From Diaprepes abbreviatus (taxonomy: Eukaryota > Arthropoda > Insecta > Coleoptera > Curculionidae), in assembly GCA_034092305.1 (NCBI GenBank), contig JASJET010000136.1, positions 5,619,001 to 5,683,000 of the forward strand: a DNA stretch of 64,000 nucleotides. The letters are read 5' to 3'. This document shows, in pieces, positions 53,231 through 64,000 of this stretch. The notes below the pieces were generated by a model that had not been told where the DNA came from, ran no database searches, and was given only the letters and a program-made list of their open reading frames with translations. Each line of letters opens with the position of its first letter. Positions within the stretch are counted from its first letter, which is position 1. The position numbers were made by a program, and so were the translations under genes.

Positions 53231-55769
53231 ATGGAGCAACACTACCAAGGCAGATGGGATCCAGTAATGATGGGGATTATTTTTGGTTTCTTATGAAAAG
53301 TCAATATTTGCAAATAGTTAGTTACAAAAGACTTACTATAAATGTCTTTTTACGTGTATTTTTGTAAATAAATCCCATTATCCTTAAAATACCTTTTTTT
53401 ATTATTTTTAACTTATGTATTCTTATTGTGTAAAAATGTTTGTATTAAATAAAAATAACTGATAAATTCATAACTCAAAATCTATACGTGATGGAAAATT
53501 TTCGTTGTTGAATTCGCAATCAGGATGATTTAAGTTCCCACGTACAGTCATTATAACATCAAACGCTTTTTTTTTATATTTGTTGACTAGTGTTATTATA
53601 ACTATACGAGAAAAATAATAATTTTTTCTCTGTAACTGTCTTAAAAAAGATTGTTATTCTTGCTATTAATAATAATAATGCTAACTTAGTATTTTTGCGT
53701 CCGTAGGTAGCATTTTTTAAAATATTAATAAAAATAATTTATGTTACAACATATTTGTGTAAGTTGCTAACGATCTGATTCTTAAAAAGAAAATTATTTG
53801 ATCAATATGTATTGTCTGACTATAGGAAGCAATTTCACTGAACTATAGGATATAGAATAAATGCCTGTTAATTCAGTTAAATTATACATGTATTTTAGGC
53901 CATCTTGTGCAGATGTCGAAAACAATTAGGCTGAGATTAATCGTTATTTAATGAATTTAGAGTTAGTGATTAAGCCTCTTGACAGCAAAGTCTATAATAT
54001 TAAGGCAACATTACTACTCCAATGGTATATTTGAAAAATGTTTTAGCTGATGAAATTTATAACTGCTGTCAGGTAGGTCTGGGTTATGTCACTAAAAGCA
54101 GAGCAAAGAAAAGAAAAGTTGTATATTCCTATCAAACTTAACTTATAATTGCTCAGATGGAATTTAACTTACACTTACCGTATATTTTACTACAAGATCT
54201 TTCTTTGCTAATCGATTATTACAGGTATCCTAAGGTTTTGGTCATTAGAATTAAACATGTGTTTAAGAAACTCAGAGTATAACTAAAATAAAAAGTAGAT
54301 CACATCTACAAAAATCATCGAAATTTGACATTTTTAATAGCTTAGCTGGCGCTGTAATGTATATATTTCAACGAAATTACTATAGCACCATAGTAGGTCG
54401 TCCATTCTTAGACCTTGTCAGAAAATATTAATATAATTAAGTGACCATTTGTGTTTATTGTTAAAATAATATATATTTAGAATATTTCCCTTCGTTACTG
54501 TCATATTTATCAAGTTTTTTGCTAATGTAAAAAAAACCACCCTACTTCAAATCAGGAAACACTAACCTCTTAATTCGCTAATATGGTAAGTTGTCAGTGA
54601 AGGGTTCAGACTAATAGGTGTAACAAGATCTAAAACAAGTTTTGAACCTTGAAAATACAATAATAAAAAGTTGTTTGTGTGTTTACCGAAATGTCTAAAA
54701 TAGCAAAATTTCCTTATTTTCGAGACACAATTATTCCTTTTGCCGATTCCGCGACCTTATTTATTGGTCTTAATCCCAAATTTTCCTATATAAGCATTTA
54801 TTTGTTGATAGATGTAATCCAAATTACAACAACGCCATAAGAAAAGCGATACTATTCAACTAGAAGTTCTTACTTCCATGGCTGGGGAATTTTTAGGAAA
54901 TTACTCAGATCTTTGGGCAGTTATTATTTTTAAAACTAAAATTAGATATTTGAGGTATTAATATCACATGTAGGCTTTTTTGTTAGTTAAAAGAATTGTT
55001 CCTGCCGGTAATTCATTTGAATTCAATTGTTTCTAAATTTAACTAATTGAAATTTTGTTTAAAATAAAATTTATAAAAAAAGCACGCTGATCAACAAAAA
55101 AAAACATGATGATGACTATTTAACATTGAATAATATCCAGTGCAATTTTTTAAAATGATAATTGATGATGATGATTTTTATGATTTTATCAAAATATGGG
55201 ATAAACATAAGAGTACCAGAAAGAGGGTCAAATAAACCAATGCCAATTTGATAAAGAATAAAGAAATAACTAAACTTTTCCGCCAAATTTAATTCTGGCA
55301 ATCTACACCTCAAAATAGATCTTTTCTGAAAAGATGAAGCTATGCTAAAAATTATTACCATGGTTTTATATAAAATATTGTCAAAATAATGTAAGGGATA
55401 TGCAAAACTTTTACCCACTGTCTTGCAAAACGATCAATAGCATAAAAGTTGCAATATTATCACCAACATATCACCAGAATTTTCGCTGAGTTGTTTTTGA
55501 AATAGAGTTGATGTACAACTTTTTCGAGGTTAACAAAAATTTCCTGAACTAATTGGATAATTCAGCTCTGCTATCACAAAGTATTATGACTCATTTAAAG
55601 CCTCCTCAGGGAGCTATTTACTTTCCACTCACCTTTCTTTTTCCTTTTTTTACTTCCCTTTCTTCTCTATTTCTTCTATATTCTCCTCTTCAATAGTACG
55701 GGTGAGGCAACGCCACAGTTATATGGTGAGTGTCATGTGAACTCTAATAAATATTTATCATCTTCAATA
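53231..55769. other. No gene recognised
   Basis: A+T-rich sequence. A 100-codon minus-strand frame at 55116-55418 shows no family motif. A pyrimidine-rich run near 55620-55690 precedes the LINE and could be its 5' region. Confidence 0.55.
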
Positions 55770-56870
55770 TGGATAGTATAAATAATGAATCATACCTTAA
55801 GGTGCACAGATTCGGAACTCCATTGCCAGTTTGTGAGGTGAGTGTGCCTTCCGTGACGGTCAGCTAGTATATTGAAACAGCATCAATGTCAATGTCTCAA
55901 CAAATAATTCAGGTGCAAAGAATTCTATAACTAATTCTAGCAATTATGAACACAACTTTTTTCTTAACTCACTGATCAATCATCTATGAACTTAATAATT
56001 AAAAATAAAAAAAAAACATAAAAAAATTAAGATATTTTCACAAGCTAAACAAATAAACGAAATTACAGCTATAGCCAATATCCCTGTAGAAATGTCTTCT
56101 GATTCGAGACTGTTAAAAGCAGAATCATTTTTTAAGACTTAGCAAACTGAAGGGTCCAAGAAATCCTAGATAAAGATCAAGACATAAAAAGTATTACTTG
56201 AATGAAAAAGCTCATCAAGGAGATTAACAAAGACTAAAATCCTTATAATAAACTTAAAACTCAGTAAACTTTTAGAGTACTCCCATAGAGATTGATACCA
56301 CTGCAAAGTAAATCTTCATGTTTCTAATTCCCTAACTTCCTATAACTGTCAAAAATTTGGTCACTTCTCCATGAATTCCAAAAACTCTACTATTTGCCCG
56401 TCTTGCGACAGAAACACCCAAAAAAGAATATATTATCTCCTCCCCATTACACAAATTCTGGTGATAAATACTCACAACGCTACAAGAGATGACTCAAATT
56501 TAAATACAAATATGAAATTCAAAGAGCCATAACATTAAAAAAAATACCATAACATAAAGCTAAAAAAATCTTAGATAGCTGCAAACAAGCTTTAAGAGCT
56601 ACCTTCCAACAAATCCTAGCTAACAAGCCAAACTACTCGCTTCCATTATCCCAAAGCAAACCACAACTCTTTCGCTACCTTCCAACCATTACCACGCTCA
56701 CTCATCCTCCCACCCTTCAACCCCTCTCAACCGTTCTCCGGCACACAACCCTCCATATCCTACCAAACTATCTCCTAAACCGCCAATTCCTCCAGACACT
56801 ACAACTCCCTAAAAGCTTTCCCTGCCCTCTTCTAAACCCACGTCCGTCATTTAATAATCACCCTAACTCA
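55770..56870 (+). pseudogene. LINE ORF1 (gag-like) remains
   Basis: A start-like MDSINNESYLKVHRFGTP lies near 55770. Near 56342-56410 the frame reads YNCQKFGHFSMNSKNSTICP followed by SC, a gag-type zinc-knuckle region in which one of the expected Cys residues is Ser. A Pro/Ser/Thr-rich segment with C-rich DNA follows (56590-56850). Frames are interrupted every 20-40 codons. ORF1 proteins of such LINEs bind the element RNA. Confidence 0.6.
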
Positions 56871-57179
56871 ATAATTTAAAACGGAAAACAATAAAATATC
56901 CGTAAAACTTCAATCCTAAGAACATTAAAATAAATACCAATTCACAGTTCCCCAGAAACCTCAGCATCTTCAGTAAAGAAAACAAGTTCAATTTCTAAAC
57001 ATAAACTTTTCAAAGGTAAATTCTCACAAAAAGAAAGGATCCCATGCATCATTCAGTAAAACTAAAATGGCATTTTCATCACCTTGAGGCTATAAAAGTC
57101 TTCAACAATAGATATTACTTTGTTTTTCTCATTAAAGATATCCTAAGGGATATCTTTAATGAGCCTAAGGACTGAAATA

Positions 57180-60100
57180 ATTATAAATGCCACTCTGGAA
57201 GTAAGTACAGTCTCGATCTTTCTAACATTCCAGATAATAATCTGCAATATGTACTTGCCACCCGAGGCAGACATCAATACAAATTAATGCTTATTATCAA
57301 TATTCTACCTCTTCCATTTCTGTTAATTGGAGATTTCAACTTCCACAATTCTTTTGGGGATAAAAACACACAGACACAAGAGGACGAATAGTTTTACAGC
57401 CTGTAGATATGTTACAAATATTCTTAATGTTGGCGCCCCGACTTCTATATCATCCTCTTCAGGCTCCATATCTACAATCGATCTATCAATATACAACCAT
57501 AATATTATACCTCATTGTAAGCAGACGATATTAGACGACAGTCATGAAAGCGACCATCCTAATAGAAACAATCTCCTCTTCCCCAACCCACCCCTCTATC
57601 CTTTTCCATTTTTAAAAAAGCCAACTGGGATAACTGTCTCTATGTTTCCACCCTTCTTCTTTACTGATTCAATACTCACAACACTCATTAATTTAATTTC
57701 TTTTCAAGAAACTAGAGCACGAGCTAAACGTGTAATTAACACTACAACAAACACACATTTACAACATTCCATAAACTCTAACTGGGGAATAAAATTTGTG
57801 AACAAAAAGATCTTTTACACATGCCCAAAAGCGTGATCCTAAATAATAATGAACCGCAAACAGATACTACAGGAATAGCAAACACATTATCAAATTTTCT
57901 AAAAGATTCACCAAATTACTCCTAACCACTCTCCCAACCTCTCGACTCTCCTATCCTTCCTTACAACCTTCCTCTCTGCCAAGGAAAGTTAGACCTTGCA
58001 TCAAGTAAATGCAGGAATTGCTCACCCGAATTAAATGGAGTCTATATCTCTATGACTAAAGATCTCCTAATAATAGTTCACTACTTAAACTCGTATAGTT
58101 CACTACTTAGACTTTATAATCTAGTTTAGAATATAGGTCAACTCCATGCACGACGGAGAGACCCTGATCTCTATACATAAACTGAAAATATAAGAATACT
58201 CGCAGATAACTATAGACCCATAGCGATAACCAGCCATCTTAATAAATTTTTAGAGAGAAATTCAAACTGACATTTATCCAAAAATATAAAAACTGCTCAT
58301 TCAAGAGCAAACGGACTTCAGACGAAACAGGCGAGATACTTATCACCTAGTAGGATTTGATATGGACATTCATAGTTCTTTAACCAAAATTTACACAAAA
58401 CAGCAGTCTTCTTAGATTTGACCAAAACACTCGATAATATCAAAAGCGATTTCGTAGTCAATACATTTAAATAATGGGAATTCCTAGGGAAGTTCCCACA
58501 CTATTATCTTACTTCCTTCAAAAACGTATATTCAGAGTATGGATTCGAGGTTTTCTCTCAAAATTCCACCCTCAAAACAATAGCATACCTAAGGAATAAT
58601 CCATTAGTCCTACTCTCTCTTTGTAATGGTCGTAAATGACATACAAAATCACATCCCTCCATCAATTCATCTTCGAGTATTCGCTGATAACATTTTTCTA
58701 TATGACTCCACTAACAATTATTGTCGCCTCCAGCTAACCTTAAGCAACCTTTTCCCCTGGTCTCTCTTCCAATGACCTCTCGATCTCCTTTACTAAATTA
58801 TCTCTGTACATTTCTACCTCAGAAGGAACTGCAATGACAACCTAATCTAACCATAAACTCCTAAAATACCCCGCTCAACACACAACATTTCTGTCCTGGG
58901 CTAATATATTAGAATTATATACAAAACATCAAATTCAAATGTTCCCGAGACTTAAACATCATTCGTGTACTAGCTAATACCAGATGGGGCTCAGAGAAGA
59001 CGTTATTGTTAAAAATATATAAATCATTAATCCTATCTAAAATTGACCATGGGATTATAATTTACTCATGAGCTCCTAAATCCCACCTTAAAAAACAAAA
59101 CCCCATACAAAACACTGGCATAATAATCGGTACATTTTACCCAACCCTCAGTATGTTTTGCGCATCTGAAACCACATTCGTTGAGTACAGAACTTACCCT
59201 AAATTATGTAAGCTTATTACACTTTCGGCCATTCATTCCCACTATAAACAATCCTTCAAAATACTTGATATCACAAATTCATACAGAAGATACCCTTCCT
59301 TTATCCATGTTAACTTTATCAAAATCAAAAACCAGCTGTTCATCAGCTTTACTCCTACAAAAGGTATAAATATCCACTAAATTCCCCCCTGGAAATACCT
59401 CCCTTCCACCAACAGCTATAAAACTGAACTTTCTTTACTAAATAAAACCTAATAAACATAGATGGCTCCAGGAACGAAACATCAGTGGGTACCTTTAACT
59501 AGATCAAAAGCCCAGAAAAAGCCTTCTTCTTAGATAAATGAACCATCATCCTTACAAAAAAACTACTCGCAATCCTCCAAGGCGCCCAACACAGCTTGAA
59601 CTCCCACAAGACTAAGTGGCTCTTGGTCCTTGACTCTTTTATTTCCATACATCTCACTATCTCATGTTATTTCAAAAACTCACCAGCCCAGGATATCTAA
59701 GTCCTCTTAAAATTCTACTATAACAAAAACATATCCCTATCATTTCTGTGGATTTCAAGGCACACCGAAGCAACTGGAAATACCAAGACAGCTAATTTTG
59801 TCACCGCTCATATAAATTCGTAATACAAAATCAACAGATTCACCATCAAAACGATCTGAAAATCTCCCTCCACAAATTAATCCGGAAAATCTTCCAACTA
59901 TATTGGGACTTGTTAGATTCTCTAATCAAACTGCAAACAGTCAAGAAAATTTTTTTTTCGAAATCTCCAACTCCATGTTTTCTAAGACAAGACTTATTCA
60001 TCATTACTAGGCTCCGAATTGGGCATACTAAATTAACTCAAGAACACCTTCTGAATAAATAATACGCTCCCTACTGCAAAACATGATTTACAACCCTCGC

Positions 60101-60250
60101 TGTTTCATACATCATTGCACCGTGCAACTATCCTCAGCACCTCTTTCGCCTAGAACACCTAGAATATAGAAACGATATCAAAACAGTTCTCTCATATCCC
60201 AATATTGCCAATATTATCGCACTCATCAAAGATATCGACCTATATACATT
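57180..60250 (+). pseudogene. LINE ORF2 remains: endonuclease, RT, RNase H
   Basis: Endonuclease: GDFNFHNSFGDKNTQTQ at about 57329, then, in the frame of the 57327-57836 open stretch, SSSGSISTIDLSIYNHNI and ESDHPN (the SDH motif). RT: LIQEQTDFRRNR at about 58300, HLVGFDMDIHSS, VNDIQNHIPPSIHLRVF and the active-site box FADNIFLYDS at about 58675, where the second Asp of the FADD-type box is Asn. RNase H: NIDGSRN at about 59455 and a WISRHTEATGNTKTANF block near 59750, with histidine in place. A C-terminal Cys/His region follows. Many stops and shifts; not functional. Confidence 0.75.
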
Positions 60251-60819
60251 ATAATGTAAAAATTTTAACAAACAAGAAAAAAAGTACGCTAAAAGATCTG
60301 ACAGTCGATGTGTCTCTAATGTACAACTCATTCTCTCATTTAAAATTTAGTCTTTTCATTAAAAGAAGATCCAATTTGTATAGAATAATCCCCTCTAGAA
60401 CCCTTATATTCGGAATTAACATAACTTTTTTTTTATTTCTTAATTCTTAATTTGAGTATCAAATTGCCCAAATATTCCCTATTTAGCTTATTTGGTATGT
60501 TTGACAGTTATTGAGATCCCCTTATTAACTCGAATTTGAAGTATTTTGTATAATATAACAATTTTAACGTGATTTGTATTTATATCGAGTATTGATATAT
60601 CATATAGTTCGGAAAATTTTTTAAATTATTTACCTTATATAGTTGAGAAAAATATTATGGTTATAATTTTTGATAGATTTGATTTAATTATTGATCTATA
60701 GATGACATAAACTTTTACTAGAGTGATTAAAAACTGATATTACCAGAAATAACACGCAAAAATCTGGAAAATTTATTATCGGAAGTAGTGGGCATAACCC
60801 GGTTCGCTCAATCCCACAC

Positions 60820-60988
60820 TCCTTGACCTTAACCTTGACCTTGTCCTTGACTTTGGTCCCGCTCGTGGACCTGGGTTGAAATGGCCTTGACTTTGAAAAT
60901 GTGCTCAAGGTTGTGTATGCAACCTTGACCTTGACCTTGTCCAAAGTCACCTTGACTTTGCTGGAGGTCATCTTGAGTGTGTGACCTT
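60820..60988. repeat. CCTTGA-type hexamer minisatellite with nuclear-receptor-like half-sites
   Basis: CCTTGA/ACCTTG words recur through about 170 bp. TGACCTTGA (60926-60934) is an exact match to the reverse complement of TCAAGGTCA, the monomer site of FTZ-F1/ERR-class receptors. TGACCTTAA and TGACCTTGT variants flank it. It lies just upstream of the plus-strand frames at 61192-61630. It may be only a simple repeat. Confidence 0.6.
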
Positions 60989-61191
60989 AAAATAGTTATT
61001 TGTGCATTGTAATAGTGTGGGATGATCTTCAAATGGTTTTGACCCTGCAGATTCTTCTATAAAATTGTGTGAGGTCCAGTTACATTCATTCAATATGAAA
61101 TGTCAGCTATGGAACTATCTAAAGGAAAAATTATAGAACAAGTCAGTAGAGTAATTTGTTTAAATCAGAGTAATTTGAAAAGTTTGTGTGA

Positions 61192-61416
61192 TTTGAAGAA
61201 AAGGATCTAGCATTTTATCCTCTCGAATATTTAAAAACCTACGTCGATACACTGAGTTTACAGCAAATTTGGGATAAGCTGCCAGCACCATATCGGTGTG
61301 ACAAGGAACTACAGTTAAGCTTACCCTGTCACATTCACTATGAACAAATATATCGTCATTATATAGATGGGCTACCACCAGCAATAAAAAAGTGTTGTGT
61401 GTGTAAAAATAAATGA
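61192..61416 (+). CDS. Short open frame of unknown function next to the Maverick-like genes
   Basis: A 74-codon frame without an ATG at its start reads FEEKDLAFYPLEYLKTYVDT, continues through a clean non-repetitive sequence with LPAPYRCDKELQLSLPCHIH, and ends KKCCVCKNK before TGA. Its composition is protein-like, with a possible Cys/His pair pattern. It probably is the end of a longer broken gene; upstream in this phase is TGA at 61189-61191. I do not recognise the family. Confidence 0.4.
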   Translation, partial: FEEKDLAFYPLEYLKTYVDTLSLQQIWDKLPAPYRCDKELQLSLPCHIHYEQIYRHYIDGLPPAIKKCCVCKNK

Positions 61417-61450
61417 ATAATATGAATAGTGCTTTGCAAAAGACAGTTAA

Positions 61451-61630
61451 AAAAAATTGGGCGATGAGTTCACTGAAGCGGCAAGTAATTACTTCAATAA
61501 TGTAATGAAAAGCCTAGCAGAATGGGCGTCACGCTATTGTGATTTGGCTTTTGAATATGAAAAGGCTGCCAATGCATGTCATAAATATTGCACCAAAATA
61601 TTAAATTTACTAGACTTTGTTTTGAAATAA
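61451..61630 (+). CDS. Short open frame of unknown function, probably a gene end
   Basis: A 59-codon frame after a TAA reads KKLGDEFTEAASNYFNNVMK and continues SLAEWASRYCDLAFEYEKAA to a terminal LLDFVLK. The composition is helical and protein-like. It lies 34 bp after the previous frame in a different phase, so both may be pieces of one broken gene. Family not recognised. It ends about 430 bp before the chromodomain end of the convergent integrase. Confidence 0.4.
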   Translation, partial: KKLGDEFTEAASNYFNNVMKSLAEWASRYCDLAFEYEKAANACHKYCTKILNLLDFVLK

Positions 61631-62059
61631 AAAAAGGTGGGGTATAGTGACTGTTTGGAAAAACTGATTAGTTTCATTGCAGATCCGGTTATGTTAAATG
61701 AAATTAGAGTGTAGGACTTTTAACATTTAACCTAGTAGTAGTTAATATTGAAAGTTTAATTAGAGAAATGTATGAAGAATTTTTAATTTCTGCAACTAGT
61801 TAGGAATTTTAAAATCTAAAAAAATGGAAGCATGTTAAAGAATAGGAGAACGCAATTCGAGTGGCATAGCTTTGAAGATAACGTCGTAGTCGTCGGTGAA
61901 TTGGACGTTCCCTCCAAGAATATTGAAATGTCATTTATGTGTATGATGTTTTATTGTCATTGTTATTGATGATGAAAATTCAAATAAAAAACTTTGTATT
62001 ACTATATATTGTTTATTTATTTTTAATTAAAATTATAGTTATACATCTTATTTAAACAA

Positions 62060-62790
62060 TATTAGCTTTATCTATCCAAGAGTTGAAGTGGTTGGGAAAT
62101 CCCAGCCATTTGACAAACAATTGATGGTGTGATTTTTCTTGCGTTGTCTTAGGACCTTTTCTACTAGTTAAACACCAGGAGTGCTTGTTTTTTTATAGTT
62201 CTGACTCGTAAAAATACCCTCTTATAGGTTGGTCTTCTAATGATTTATGCTTTAATTTGCGTTTCTTTTTGCAGCTTAATTCCAATGGTGCGATGTTTCG
62301 AATGGTTATAGGCTTTTGTTACTGCCGAAAATATATGTATCCATTTGTAAGATCTTCTTGCCGAAAATTGTTTGAGTTCTTATGACTCGCTCAACAATTG
62401 CAGCTTTCTTTGTGCTGTAAGTGGAATAATGATTTATATTATATTTTTTATCAGGGCTTGAAAGTTTGTATTATAGAATTCCTTTCCTTGATCACTTTGC
62501 AAATTTGTTGGTATATATCATACCTCTTGAATGATGATTTTCATCGCACTAGGAACTTCTGTATCTGTATTGTTTTTATCACTTTGGTATAGACAAATTT
62601 AGAGTAGTAATTTATACAGACCAAAATATAAAGATAACCATCGTTTTCATCAGCATACTGTTGCATTTCAGCCAAATCAATTTGCCAAAAATTTCTGTAT
62701 TCTTTTATCAACGTACGCCTTGGTATAAAATTTTTTCTAGACGTTCTATGTAGTTCATTAACAATTTTGTTTTTTTTTCTAGTCTGGATT
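62060..62790 (-). pseudogene. Maverick-type integrase with chromodomain, frameshifted
   Basis: Minus strand, N to C: NELHRTSRKNFIPRR; core with first Asp in FWQIDLAEMQQYADEN; second in NLQSDQGKEFYN; and Glu in KKAAIVERVIRT, with 34 or so residues between the second Asp and the Glu. The three parts are in different phases. Next come RGYFYESEL and LVEKVLRQRKKN, then FVKWLGFPNHFNSWIDKANI (about 62060-62125), a typical chromodomain ending. Retroviral-type integrases with a C-terminal chromodomain are a hallmark of Maverick/Polinton elements and insert the element DNA. The catalytic residues are all present, but at least three frameshifts disable the gene. Confidence 0.75.
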
Positions 62791-62859
62791 CCATATTATT
62801 AGTAATATTAAGGGTTCCAGAGCGAAGGAAGAACTGAAGTATATCATTAAATATTGAGC

Positions 62860-63099
62860 TTAATATATTATACCTTCTTCTCGTAATTCCTCGATGATTG
62901 ACATAATTTCATTTTCATGCCCAGTATGTCCAGCCCTTTTGGAACTCCACAACAAACGTAAACGGTCTACCAACTCTTTAGCTTTATTCCAGTAGGCATA
63001 TTGAAATGTTTTCGAAGATAATTTCTTTTTTGTGGGTAAATATAGTTTTTCAAAGAGATTTTTTCTTGGATCACCACCACCTAAGTTTGTGTCCATCAT
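62860..63099 (-). pseudogene. C-terminal block of a conserved uncharacterised Maverick-associated protein
   Basis: The frame reads TNLGGGDPRKNLFEKLYLPT, then KELVDRLRLLWSSKRAGHTG and HENEIMSIIEELREEGIIY before a stop. The ELVDRLRLL...AGHTGHENEI...EELREEGII block is one I recall from uncharacterised invertebrate proteins encoded next to Maverick-type integrases. Function unknown. The integrase starts about 70 bp further along the minus strand. It is probably the end of the gene that begins at 63903, with frames broken at 63100-63221. Confidence 0.6.
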
Positions 63100-63221
63100 C
63101 AGAGGTTTACTAATTCGTAAATATTTGTTCCATTTGTTCTCAATAAACCATCACTTTTTTATAATTTTTGTAGAGAGCACTCGAGGATTTCAAAATTTCT
63201 TTGTAAGTTTAAAGTACATTA

Positions 63222-63903
63222 TCACTTAATTGTGTTTCCTTGCCTGAAAATAGGGGGTGTTTTCAGAAATAAGAAGTCATAAAGTGCCGGTGATCCGTCG
63301 TATTCTGCAATATTTTTCCCTTTTTTGTATAAGGCAATATTTCCATTTGGAAAACGCACCTCTAAATTATCGATAAAATTTTTGGTACGATCTGTTTTGG
63401 AACCAAAATGTACACCATATATATTATCGTATAGAGATGGTTTTGAACGTAATCCTTTCAGGTGTGCGCAAAGTATCGGAAGTTGCGGTATCAGCGGATG
63501 CGAGAGATGTATTAGTTGATGTCGAGGGTGTATCAAGGACCGATTGGCTAATATCCTCTTTTGAAATGCGATGCTGCTGCTGCTGTATAGGTATAGAGGT
63601 TTGAAAGGAATGTGTAGGTTGGAGAAAACCAGAAATTTGAGCCGATTGCACTGATGTACTGGGACTATGTGATTTTGTAGCTGGATAATGTTGCTGTTGT
63701 TGTTGACGTTGCTTGACCACATCTGATATAGTTGTCAACGACTTAGAAATGAATTCATAAAATTTTTCCAATTCCACAACAAAATTATTTAGCCGCTTTA
63801 ATTTGTTTAAATTTTTTCTAACGGCATTGATAGATTTCACTAGTTTACATTTTAAGTCTATAGCGTTATTCATGATGTTAACAAAGGACGTTTCAACAAT
63901 CAA
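63222..63903 (-). pseudogene. N-terminal part of the same uncharacterised protein, two overlapping frames
   Basis: 63424-63903 starts near MNNAIDLKCKLVKSINAVRK (the upstream ATG gives MIVETSFVNI) and contains a Leu/Lys-rich probable coiled coil, then a low-complexity Gln/Ser/Thr region with two polyQ runs (about 63570-63600 and 63685-63700). The next part continues in the frame of 63222-63500: KPSLYDNIYGVHFGSKTDRT and SPALYDFLFLKTPPIF, to a stop at 63222. A shift near 63450 joins them. The Ser-rich linker suggests a structural or scaffold protein, but I cannot name one. Confidence 0.55.
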
Positions 63904-64000
63904 ATGCTTGCTTTCTCTTTTTATTACAGTAATATATAGCTGTCAAATCCTTTGCGGCATCTTTCCGATTTTACATCCCTGTCTTTATCAATTCCTAAAA

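Larger units (their letters stand above)
55770..60460 (+). mobile_element. Decayed LINE (Jockey/R1/I-like, with RNase H)
   Basis: The order ORF1 zinc knuckle, endonuclease, RT, RNase H runs left to right over about 4.7 kb, all in broken frames. The C-rich, G-poor plus strand contrasts with both flanks. Neither end is defined: I found no target duplication or tail, so the limits are approximate. Confidence 0.75.
61192..63903. mobile_element. Maverick/Polinton-like element, partial, decayed
   Basis: Two plus-strand frames (61192-61630) converge on minus-strand genes (63903-62060): a conserved uncharacterised protein followed by an integrase with a chromodomain, the integrase type characteristic of Mavericks. 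The minus-strand block runs toward the window edge at 64000, so the rest of the element probably lies outside. No DNA polymerase B, packaging ATPase, protease or capsid gene is in view, so the assignment rests on the integrase and its neighbour. Confidence 0.6.

Overview
This window looks like a piece of an insect nuclear genome made almost entirely of transposable elements (TEs) and their remains. The base composition is strongly A+T-rich, there are many (TA)n microsatellites, and long stretches carry no coding signal. The recognisable proteins are those of arthropod TEs: an errantivirus-type LTR element with an envelope gene, Ty3/gypsy elements, Tc1/mariner transposases with an N-terminal HTH of the DUF4817 type, LINEs with an RNase H domain, Penelope-like GIY-YIG remains, and a Maverick/Polinton-type integrase. 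I found no convincing host gene, tRNA, rRNA or bacterial feature. The insect order cannot be fixed from the sequence.

Layout, left to right. 1-780 is a fragment of a fold-back repeat whose fuller copy, carrying a 120-bp tandem array, lies at 18843-21060. 770-2290 is a Penelope-like remnant (GIY-YIG domain plus hammerhead-like core). 2294-7007 is a run of elements separated by (TA)n tracts: a putative solo LTR, a second Penelope-like relic, and an inverted-repeat mariner relic. 7881-8760 is another decayed transposase. 9998-16316 (minus strand) is a decayed errantivirus-like provirus with env, pol, gag and one LTR. Its 3' end abuts a fragment of an uncharacterised arthropod repeat protein that recurs at 51863-53230.

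16394-28975 is mostly non-coding repeat-derived DNA. It includes an inverted-repeat unit with two identical hammerhead-like cores at 25041-26216. 28976-30165 is a 5'-truncated LINE with a 12-bp target duplication. 32351-38424 is a strongly decayed gypsy element (Gypsy-B) split by a hAT-like insertion with an exact 8-bp duplication (35447-37593). 38722-41018 is a young Tc1/mariner-type element with about 575-bp terminal inverted repeats and a transposase broken by one stop codon. 41973-48034 is a nearly full-length gypsy element (Gypsy-A) with both LTRs, inserted in a (TA)n tract. 49779-50345 is a 5'-truncated mariner transposase. 55770-60460 is a C-rich, decayed LINE. 61192-63903 is part of a Maverick/Polinton-like element that probably continues beyond the right edge.

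No set of genes here forms a working pathway. Nearly every reading frame carries stops, frameshifts or deletions, and the closest to intact are the transposase at 39373-40455 and the Gypsy-A pol. The most interesting material is structural: elements sitting between (TA)n tracts, several hammerhead-like motifs, a transposon whose inverted repeats reach into its own start codon, and two repeat families with conserved proteins of unknown function.
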